Positions 56,691-64,000 of a DNA stretch of 64,000 bases are shown here, piece by piece. This DNA is from Ariolimax columbianus (taxonomy: Eukaryota; Mollusca; Gastropoda; Stylommatophora; Arionidae). The stretch spans positions 99,109,641-99,173,640 of the forward strand of contig JAVGWX010000007.1 in assembly GCA_036924085.1 (NCBI GenBank). Direction: 5' to 3'. Both the position numbers and the translations under genes were made by a program. The notes below the pieces were generated by a model. That model was not told where the DNA came from. It searched no databases and saw only the letters and a list, made by a program, of their open reading frames with translations. Positions within the stretch are counted from its first letter, which is position 1. Every line of letters begins with the position of its first letter.

Positions 56691-57165
56691 ACCAGGGTTA
56701 CAACAACCATTTAGTTACAGTTAGCCTGGCTATATCAAAAGTAAAGTTTACAATAAATCACAATTCTCCTTTAGTGAATATAAATTTAAAAAAACCTACA
56801 AAACTTTGCTCAGAATATCTCAAGATGATCACATCTCATCTTACATTCACATTGATGTCTAATTGGTAAGCGCATCCAAAATAAGAAGAGCAGATTAATG
56901 TGTCGATGTCTTAACTATCCTCAACTGAGCTAGAAATAATTCCCCAAATATATTCCTGATGGTCTGTGTTCATATATTCAAAAAATAGTGAACAATGGCG
57001 GCCAAATATTCACAAACTTTGTTACCAAAACTATGGGAGTCGTAATGTTGTTTTTTTTTTTTTTAAAAACCTGGAATCAGGCCAAAAATAGACATCATGC
57101 TGAACATGCATTGACTTTCTATTCCATAAAACAGCCATGATGGCCCAGCTACAATCCTATGTTAT
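56691..57165. other. Unassigned region with a T run
   Basis: T run of about 16 at 57048-57064. No gene recognised. Confidence 0.35.
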
Positions 57166-57174
57166 TTGAGTGCC

Positions 57175-57905
57175 TGAATGTTAACAAATCTCACCCTGAT
57201 GTTAACAAATCTCATCTTGATCAACCTGATGTTAACAAATCTCATCCTGATCAACCTGATGTTAACAAATCTCATCTTGATCAACCTGATGTAAACAAAT
57301 CTCATCTTGATGTTAACAAATCTCATCCTGATCAACCTGATGTTAAAAAATCTCACCCTGATGTTAACAAATCTCATCCTGATGTTAAAAAATCTCACCC
57401 TGATGTTAACAAATCTCATCCTGATGTTAACAATCTCATCCTGATCAACCTGATGTTAACAAATCTCATCTTGATCAACCTGATGTTAACAAATCTCATC
57501 TTGATCAACCTGATGTTAACAAATCTCATCCTGATCAACCTGATGTTAACAAATCTCATCCTGATCAACCTGATTTTAACAAATCTCATCTTGATCAACC
57601 TGATGTTAACAAATCTCATCCTGATCAACCTGATTTTAACAAATCTCATCCTGATCAACCTGATTTTAACAAATCTCATCTTGATCAACCTGATGTTAAC
57701 AAATCTCATCCTGATCAACCTGATGTTAACAAATCTCATCCTGATCAACCTGATGTTAACAAATCTCATCCTGATCAACCTGATTTTAACAAATCTCATC
57801 CTGATCAACCTGATGTTAACAAATCTCATCTTGATCAACCTGATGTTAACAAATCTCATCCTGATCAACCTGATGTTAACAAATCTCATCTTGATCAACC
57901 CGCTA
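57175..57905. repeat. 30-bp minisatellite
   Basis: About 25 copies of a unit containing 'gatgttaacaaatctcatcc' and 'tgatcaacct'. The first ten units have irregular lengths and the rest are strictly periodic. Period 30 keeps frames open on both strands. Confidence 0.95.
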
Positions 57906-59193
57906 GAAGCACATCAGTTCAAACAACTTCAGACTTTAATCAGAAGCCACTACTACCAAATCAATCAATTACAAATACAAGAAGTCAATAAATACACAAT
58001 ACTCAAAGTTTACAAAATCATTTAGTTACAATTAAAAATGCAATGAATTGTTTGTCTGAACAATTCCACACTATCAACAGCCCTGTCTATCAACAAAAAC
58101 AAAAGATATACAAGAAAACATCTATCAATAATAAAAAAACAACTATGACATGCAGACTGTGACAACAGTGTGCCATGTTATATCAAATGTACAGAAATGT
58201 TTGAAGATAACTACTGTGTCCGTATACTATAACAAAAGCGTACAATACAAAATCAAGCAGCAAGTATGACATCAGTATTAGACATGTTTTAAAAATGGTG
58301 GTTTGAGTGAGGCAAGTTGCACCATCATTTGATGCTTACACTAAATGGGATAAGCCATGCTCTGACGTCCACAATAATCTACTATGTATATGTAGTATAT
58401 ATATATATATATATCAATAAAATAAGTGAAATGTCTGACAATCTAATAATAGAATACTTGTGGATTCTTTGTCCAATCGTTAGTTTATACTTCAATTCAA
58501 ACATATTACCCCTAGTATACTACAAACCTTGGACAAAAAAGGTAAACATTTGATTATAGGAACATGATTCCTACCATTGAAAGTGCCTACCATCACACAC
58601 ACAGATGGGAACACAATCATGTCATCGTTTTAGATTGACACCATATAATATCCAATGTGTGAAACCATGGCTCCCATACTCTATTGGGATTACTGTATCC
58701 CACTATGTCTGTCACAAAGGCAACTAAGTATGGTTGCGAATGGGGCTGCTAACATCATGTAAAAGATCAACTGCCATAGAAACTACCTCTACATTATCAC
58801 ATTTATGTATTGGCACAGACTTGCTGTAAAGAAACTAAATGTGGTGATGACCCCATGTTATGGCTGGAGTACAAGAGGAAGGATAATTACACTGAAACAG
58901 CACCATTTGTCCGTGACTACTTTCAGCCACATATTTAGCTCTAATTCAGTCTTTCGTGGTGACCACTTGATTGGACTAGTGACCACGTCTATCAAGTTTG
59001 ATTAGGAAAATTGTCAATCAGTGCGTTGTGTGTCAAGTTATAAAAAGAGACAAGAAATATATTTGTAGAGTAAATTACCTTACATATTCATGTCACCCTC
59101 ACAGTTCATCTGGATACTTCAAATCAGTGACGGACTTGAACAAAAATAACAATGTCATTTCAACAAAATTGTTAATATCAAGGGAGAAATGGC
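57906..59193. other. Region downstream of glycogen phosphorylase stop
   Basis: AT-rich sequence with a TA microsatellite at about 58395-58414. The part nearest 59193 should be the 3' UTR of the minus-strand gene, but I could not fix the poly(A) site from sequence alone. Confidence 0.5.
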
Positions 59194-59358
59194 TTAATTC
59201 TCCTTAGCAGAACCCTTGTCCGCAGGATTGGGCAGTTTGACCAGCGATGGCTCCACACCCCAGATCTCCTTTGCATACTCGCTGATGGTTCTGTCACTGG
59301 AGAACTTTCCAGAAGCAGCCACATTCAGAGTTGCCTTGACAGCCCACTTCATGGGATC
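59194..59358 (-). CDS. PYG: Glycogen phosphorylase terminal coding exon
   Basis: 55 codons including the stop (TAA at 59194-59196), beginning [12 protein letters not shown] and ending DKGSAKEN. The AG acceptor is at 59359-59360 with a T/C-rich upstream context on the minus strand. Phase 0 join to the previous exon. The conserved [10 protein letters not shown] and EIWGVEPS block identifies the family. Confidence 0.93.
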   Translation of the reverse strand, partial: DPMKWAVKATLNVAASGKFSSDRTISEYAKEIWGVEPSLVKLPNPADKGSAKEN

Positions 59359-62300
59359 CTGAGAATAAGGGAACGCAAAGCATTATGGGGAGAGAAAAAC
59401 TCAGTAAAAAAATCTGAGTGAAATAAAAACAACATCTTGGCTACAACCCAAACATTTAATTCTGAGGACAGAGCTGGAGTGTGTACAATTAGAGAGCTAC
59501 AGGAATCATCAGTATAAACACCTGTAGCCATTTACTGAGAGACACTGAGTACCAGACTGCTCTGGTTCTTCTGTTGACCATAGCAGATAAAAACCAGTGT
59601 GTTCAATCTTAAACCAGTTAGTTCCGGTTCTTCTGTAGGTCACAGGAGAATAAAACAAAAAAGCTAAGAGCCATCTGAAAGTAACTTTACACATTTGCAC
59701 TTCCCTGACTAGGACTGTTGTTGTAACAGTACAAAAAATAGAATGTATTATTAAACAAAAAAACATGTGTACAGTTGAAGACTGTAAAAGTGGTTAGCAG
59801 GTCTTCAAACAACATTTTCAAATTTTATTCAAGGCTTGGAGATTCTTCTTCTTCTGCGTTCGTTCTCAATCTACCACTACCAAACCCTGAAAGGGCTTAA
59901 GTAGCAGAATGTAGTCCGGAGAACGGAATGCGTTGTGTCATAGTTTACAGCTTGACTGCGATATTTGCACCTTTCGGTCCTCCTCCTCCATCGTACGCAG
60001 TCAGACAGTAACCATTATTTTTTCGAAAAAAGTGGCGGTCATCCTGAGGCTGTCGACACTGCCATAGAGCTTGTCTTGTGTTGCCACTGGTGATGGCCAC
60101 ATCTGCTCTCTCTGGTCCTCGTATGTCGGGCAGTTCTGCAGCAGATGCTCAGCGGTCATTTTCCCGGTACCACAGGGCATTCGTCAGTACCACCTATCTT
60201 CAATTTGTTGAATAGTTGGTACCTCAGTCTATTGTGGCCAGTGCGAAGTCTGAAGACAACGACCTGCTCTCTTCTGTTCAACTGGTAATTGGCATCATTT
60301 TTGGTGTAGCCGATATGTTCAGTTTCCCATTTGGTCATGTATCTGGCTTTAATAAGCCGTTTTGACTCTTCGTACGTCATAATAGTATCTGTTTGTGGTA
60401 GTCTTGCACCTTCTTTCGCCAGTCTGTCTGCCTCCTCGTTGCCTTGGATGTTGCAGTGTGATGGGACCCACTGTACCACTACCCTTTTTGGTGCGGACTG
60501 CTGGCATAGTTGACAGAGTACTGCTCTTAAGTCATTAAGCTCAGTGTTTTTCTGGCTTTTTAGCCAGAGCATCTGTAAGCAGGACTGTATGGCTTTCATT
60601 TTCTTTATGTGTCACCATTTCTTCCACTGCCGCCCTCAGTGCCTCTGCCTCCGCTCTGAAATTGCTTGTGTACTTACCAGTAGCGAATGACAGTGTTATT
60701 TTTCTGCCATTTGGTAGGTTCAGGAATGCTCCTGCCCCTCCGTTCTGTGTAGTGTTTGTTACAGAACTGTCGGTGTATGCATGGGTCCAGTCCATGCTTG
60801 GGTAGTTTTTCGATATAAAGCTTAGGGTAGTATCTCTCCTTTCTTTTTCAGTCTGGCAGTTTTTGTTTCCAATACCTGGTATATTTTCTACCACCTCTGG
60901 AAATATATCCTGCCTCCAGGTAGGTTTTCGTACAGTATTGATGGGCTTTGGTGTTGTTAGTGCGTTTATGGGATCTTCGTGCATCTTTGCTTTGGCTATT
61001 TCTGCAAAGTTTCTCCGCTTTAGTTTCCCATTTCCCAAATTGTTTAGTCTCTGGTGCATTGGATGGTCAGTCAGTCTTCAGAGTTTCTCTGACTGCAGCT
61101 GGGCTCTGCAGTCTCTTCTATCGGTCATGGATTGCAGTTTTGTAATCTTTTCAAGTTCTACAATTGGCGTTGACTTCATGCCTCCTGTTATAACTCTCAT
61201 GGTTTGGTTTTGAAGTTTGCTAACTTTATCGAAGTTCGCCCTTGCTGCTGTTGTCCATGCCGCAATGCCATACTCGAGAACTGGTCTCTCTTCCAGTGTA
61301 CAGTTTCGTTAGTATACTTTCGTCTGCTCCCCAGCTTGTGCCAGCAAGTTTCCTCATGATTGCCATTCTTTCTCTGGCTCTCATTCGGTTTCTCTCGATC
61401 TGACTTTTCCATGTCATGCGCCGATCAAATGTGACTCCCAGATAGTTTGGGTTGTCGTTTGGCTGCAGGAATTTGTCATTTAGACTTAATTTGGTGTTTT
61501 GGGGTTTGATTGAAAGCGAGAATATTGTACATGTGGTTTTCTCCTCGTTTATTTTGACCAGACCTTTCGGTCCAACACATCCGACTTCAGCAAGCATTTT
61601 TTGAGTACCGGGTTAGCATTCCCTCTTTGATCCCTTCTCCTTAGCCAGTCTGCCATGCTGCAGCCTGTTATCCAGGATCACCGCGTGGAGGTGTAGAAGG
61701 GTCTTGGCAGCTCTGGTTCGCAGGCCCTGACGCTAGCAGTCAGCTATGGGTCGCTGACCACTGCAACTCATGTGCTGCTCAGCGCCTTGATCCCGCTTGG
61801 AGATTAACTTGTACTTAAATATCTTTATCTAATAGAAATACTGAGTGGTCTGCCAGGATCTTTGTGTATGACAAGGACAAGAATAGCACCACTGCCCCAC
61901 AGAGAGCATGTCGTATGAGGCAACTAACTGTGTGACATGGCATAACACCGGCCATGGTTAGGTGTTTTGTTTAGAGCAGCAGCCATGGTTAGGTGGTTTG
62001 TTTAGAGAAGTATAGATGGTGCTTAACAGGCTGCGAGTCTACTTTGCTCTAGTGTTTTGAGTTTATTAAGATGAACTAGCACATCAATTAACTACCAAAT
62101 GCAGCAGAGTACTAAGCTGCTCAAGCCTAGCCCACTAAGCTGGAAATCCTTCTCCCGGCTATATCCAGCTCATACCAGAGCCGAGACCTGCACAAGGGCA
62201 TCTGCCCCTGTAGAAATACAGGTTGACTAAGAGAACTAATATGAATAGGAGAGCTCAAAACAGCAAATGAGAGTAAAGCTTTTATAAGAGACAACAAACA

Positions 62301-63516
62301 TTTGTCTGCTACAAATCTGAGCAACAAAGACAAAATGGTGTAAAAACTGTTGACCAAAATCTATTTTGAGACCAGAAGACCACAGAACACTACTTAGCAA
62401 TAACTGTAAATACTAAAACATGCATGCTGTACATCAACCACAATGAAAGCAGCCACTGAAACGGTCAACTCAAGTTTGCTTAGAAATAGAAGAACTGGCA
62501 GTGCAGTCTTAGAGTGCTTGCCTGTAGCAGGAAAGGTATAGGATTGATAACCAGGTTGTGGCTCAAGCATTTATCCATCAATGAAAATAATTAACTAGAA
62601 ATAGATATCAGCAAGATACAAGATTGTCCAAATTAACTCAGAAAGCTGAAGACCAAGCATAATGTAGTTTCTAAGACTTCCACTCATAGGTCAGAATCTT
62701 GGGTTTGCTAGCCTTGGGTTTCCATTGTTTCTTCACTTATTAAGTTTCTATACAAGTGACATACCTTGAACAGCTCGGACACCTGCTCCTGGCAATCAAC
62801 ATAAGCTCTGAAGTCAGCACACAGAGCAAACCTGTGAGAGAGACACATGTATGTAGAGCTATCTTTAATAACAAGAGAACAATTAAGGAGACCAGAACAA
62901 AACATCAAAAATGTCTCCCCAAAATCATGCCTCAGTTTCACTCTGTCCGTGAGCCAGAAGTTTCAAGACTTCACACATTTCCGGCAAACTGTTGGTTCTG
63001 ACAGTGACAATCATAGAAATCCTTGCGATTCTACAAATACGTGACTTTTAAAAATTCAGCTTAAACATTCAGGTGTTTCATAAGCAACAGAATAAATTAG
63101 CTGTGTTAGAAACCACAGAGTGAATGCAAGCAAGAAAGTTAATGAGAGAATATGATACAGAATTGTCAAAAATGTAGTTTATCAAGGCACAATAATAGGA
63201 GCAACTGTAAATAAATCCAAAACTCAAAAGATCTACAAGGACCACATTAACAGAATGTATAAACTACTTTTATCTTATATGTGAATGAATTCAACAAATA
63301 AATCCAATTGTTCACATGCATCAGCACAGCTTTCTGCTAAAACTACAATTTTCAAGGCAAAGATTCTGGTCTATTCCTTACCTGTCATTATTGAGAAGAC
63401 CCTCGTAAAGATCACTGAACAGGTTAGGCTCTTCAGGAGAGAAGTAGCCGCCGTTCAGCTGGTCTAAAGACTGCTTCAGTTCTGCATCATTCTCATAGAA
63501 GGCTCGAGGGTTGTAG
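59194..63516 (-). CDS. PYG: Glycogen phosphorylase, 3' part of gene (last three coding exons)
   Basis: Encodes the C-terminus of glycogen phosphorylase, the cytosolic pyridoxal-phosphate enzyme that releases glucose 1-phosphate from glycogen. Three exons join in frame with canonical GT-AG sites: about 63382-63516, 62765-62831 and 59194-59358, 121 residues in all. Their peptides are collinear with the known family C-terminus: [20 protein letters not shown] and [20 protein letters not shown]; then [20 protein letters not shown]; then [20 protein letters not shown] and VEPSLVKLP. Active-site and cofactor residues lie in upstream exons outside the window. The last intron (3.4 kb) carries the nested element S and LINE C insertion. 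The reading frame is intact, so this is a live gene and not a retrocopy. Confidence 0.93.
59440..59640. repeat. Dispersed repeat, copy 2 (partner at 2101-2340)
   Basis: Collinear with 2101-2340 ('gtgtgtaca', 'gagctacaggaatcatcagt', 'gagacactgagtacc'). It lies in the last intron of glycogen phosphorylase. An internal short duplication ('ccagt' and 'ggttcttctgt') follows. Class unknown. Confidence 0.45.
59981..61561 (-). mobile_element. LINE family 1, copy C, nested in element S
   Basis: About 1.58 kb, 5'-truncated, flanked by the perfect 12-bp duplication 'acctttcggtcc' at 59969-59980 and 61562-61573, the second of which restores the uninterrupted S sequence. Its 3' end is a GGA-type tail (plus-strand 'tcctcctcc'). 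This is the cleanest retrotransposition event in the window. Confidence 0.92.
60010..61561 (-). pseudogene. LINE family 1 copy C: linker and RNase H
   Basis: Minus-strand frames: [17 protein letters not shown] and [18 protein letters not shown] (61560-61400), the linker [20 protein letters not shown], then RNase H with [19 protein letters not shown] (the usual TDGS reads TDSS), [21 protein letters not shown], and after a small deletion [20 protein letters not shown] and [12 protein letters not shown]. The Cys tail [11 protein letters not shown] is followed by a frameshift. RT motifs A to C are absent through truncation. Two or more frameshifts and a deletion near 60562 inactivate it. Confidence 0.82.
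61806..62764 (-). other. Last intron of glycogen phosphorylase, right part
   Basis: AT-rich intron sequence. 'aggtg' and 'ttgtttagag' repeat around 61960-62010 as a short duplication. A degenerate tRNA-like stretch lies at about 62490-62575. Confidence 0.6.
62490..62575 (+). repeat. Possible decayed tRNA-derived SINE head
   Basis: 'gtcttagagtgcttgcctgt' followed about 30 bp later by 'aggattgataaccagg' resembles A and B boxes of tRNA-derived SINEs. The match is degenerate and boundaries are unknown. Confidence 0.35.
62765..62831 (-). CDS. PYG: Glycogen phosphorylase penultimate exon
   Basis: 67 bp encoding (R)[20 protein letters not shown] plus FK. AG acceptor at 62832-62833 and GT donor at 62763-62764. 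Its first base completes the Arg codon split with the preceding exon; it ends on a codon boundary. It is too short to stand out as an open frame. Confidence 0.92.
63382..63516 (-). CDS. PYG: Glycogen phosphorylase exon upstream of the penultimate
   Basis: About 135 bp encoding [20 protein letters not shown] through LLNND and the first two bases of an Arg codon. AG acceptor at 63517-63518, GT donor at 63380-63381. Preceding exons are not in the window. Confidence 0.92.
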
Positions 63517-64000
63517 CTAGGATAGAAATGTCAAGGAATAATCATTGCCATCAAAATACATCCAGTTTCTCCACAATGTATTTAGAGTGCAGTAAAACAG
63601 GAAGTGATGAGTTGTTTGACAAGTTTGATGCTATATTTGACAAAGTATTCTCCTCTTTATTATCAGCTTCAAATTTCCTGTGGGAATTAGGCGTTCAATT
63701 AGACCTACAGGCCTGAAGACTTGGTGCATGACCAATCCACATGTTCTTTCCCTGCTATCTGTCTTATATTCAAATGACATATTAATGCAATTGAACTAAT
63801 CTATGAAATGAAGCCAAAGTGGCAGTGAATGAGATAAGTCAGTCAACCACTCATAGATACTTCCGCCACAGTCAGCGAACTAGAGTTGTCCAAAACCCTA
63901 TTTCGTCTCCAATTGGTGGCCCCCCAAAACAGGTTGCACACAAGCTGCCTGGCTGAGAAAATAGAGATGGCTAATCAGCCCCAGCAATGTGGCATGCTGA
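63517..64000 (-). other. Upstream intron of glycogen phosphorylase
   Basis: No further exon of the gene was recognised before the window edge, so this is intron sequence of at least 480 bp. Confidence 0.55.

Larger units (their letters stand above)
59845..61794 (-). mobile_element. Element S, copy 2, with LINE C nested inside
   Basis: The host element consists of 59845-59980 and 61574-61794 and is flanked by an 11-bp perfect target duplication, 'gcttggagatt', at 59834-59844 and 61795-61805. On the minus strand its 3' end is a GAA tail (plus-strand 'cttcttcttct' at 59845-59855). It matches copy 1 at 7825-8149 in both halves. The tail and target duplication show movement by LINE-type retrotransposition. 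No protein-coding potential or pol III boxes were recognised, so it may be a SINE of unusual origin or a 3' piece of an unknown LINE. Confidence 0.75.

Noticed and set aside
57159..58025. 288-codon plus-strand frame rich in Leu, Ile and Asn
   Set aside because: It is the 30-bp array with a short non-repeat tail; no protein family features.

Overview
This is a repeat-dominated stretch of a eukaryotic nuclear genome, most likely a mollusc and probably a gastropod. That inference rests on three things: a metazoan 18S rRNA fragment with a GC-rich V4 insert, a mixture of CR1-like, RTE-like and I/jockey-like non-LTR retrotransposons, and a spliced animal-type gene. I see no bacterial operons, IS elements or CRISPR arrays. 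The only convincing host gene is glycogen phosphorylase on the minus strand. Its last three coding exons lie at 59194-59358, 62765-62831 and about 63382-63516, and the rest of the gene lies beyond the right edge.

Layout. 1-3.4 kb: short tandem arrays and unassigned DNA. 3.4-4.84 kb: a decayed RTE-like LINE carrying two internal tandem expansions. 4.84-5.45 kb: a stray copy of the 3' end of 28S rRNA. 6.2-9.0 kb: minisatellites and one copy of a short retroelement called element S here. 9.0-11.3 kb: a long CR1-like LINE inside a 29-bp array. 11.3-14.9 kb: arrays and LINE fragments. 15.0-16.8 kb: a LINE reverse transcriptase (RT) gene broken up by three internal minisatellites. 17.0-17.34 kb: a LINE C-terminus with a zinc finger. 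17.4-23.85 kb: a large pyrimidine-rich array with a higher-order period of roughly 0.8-1.3 kb. 24.8-26.85 kb: a 20-bp array split by LINE copy A. 26.9-28.7 kb: an RTE-like LINE with a 10-copy in-frame 57-bp repeat. 29.0-30.3 kb: another LINE interrupted by a tRNA-like SINE head. 30.4-35.76 kb: 41-bp and 28-bp arrays, the second built from two blocks of about 2.4 kb. 36.1-42.57 kb: a 51-bp array split by a 6-kb composite of LINE B, 28S and 18S rRNA mosaic, and LINE D. 42.6-57.9 kb: many minisatellites and unassigned AT-rich DNA. 58-64 kb: the 3' end of glycogen phosphorylase, whose last intron holds a nested insertion of LINE C inside element S, with target-site duplications for both events.

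The elements fit together as follows. All LINE pieces I can orient read on the minus strand, as do the phosphorylase gene, the 18S/28S mosaic and both S copies. Four copies (A-D) of one LINE family with RT plus RNase H, and with a short GAA-type tail where the 3' end is intact, recur at 25.6, 36.5, 42.1 and 60.0 kb. Element S shares only the tail, so it may be mobilised in trans. Several minisatellites have grown inside LINE coding sequence, often keeping frame (36, 54, 57 and 66 bp), and several LINEs have landed inside pre-existing arrays. The most notable objects are the rRNA mosaic, in which an 18S-to-28S junction is repeated, and the LINE RT genes turned into minisatellites. No intact autonomous transposon was found: every LINE here is truncated, frameshifted or otherwise damaged.
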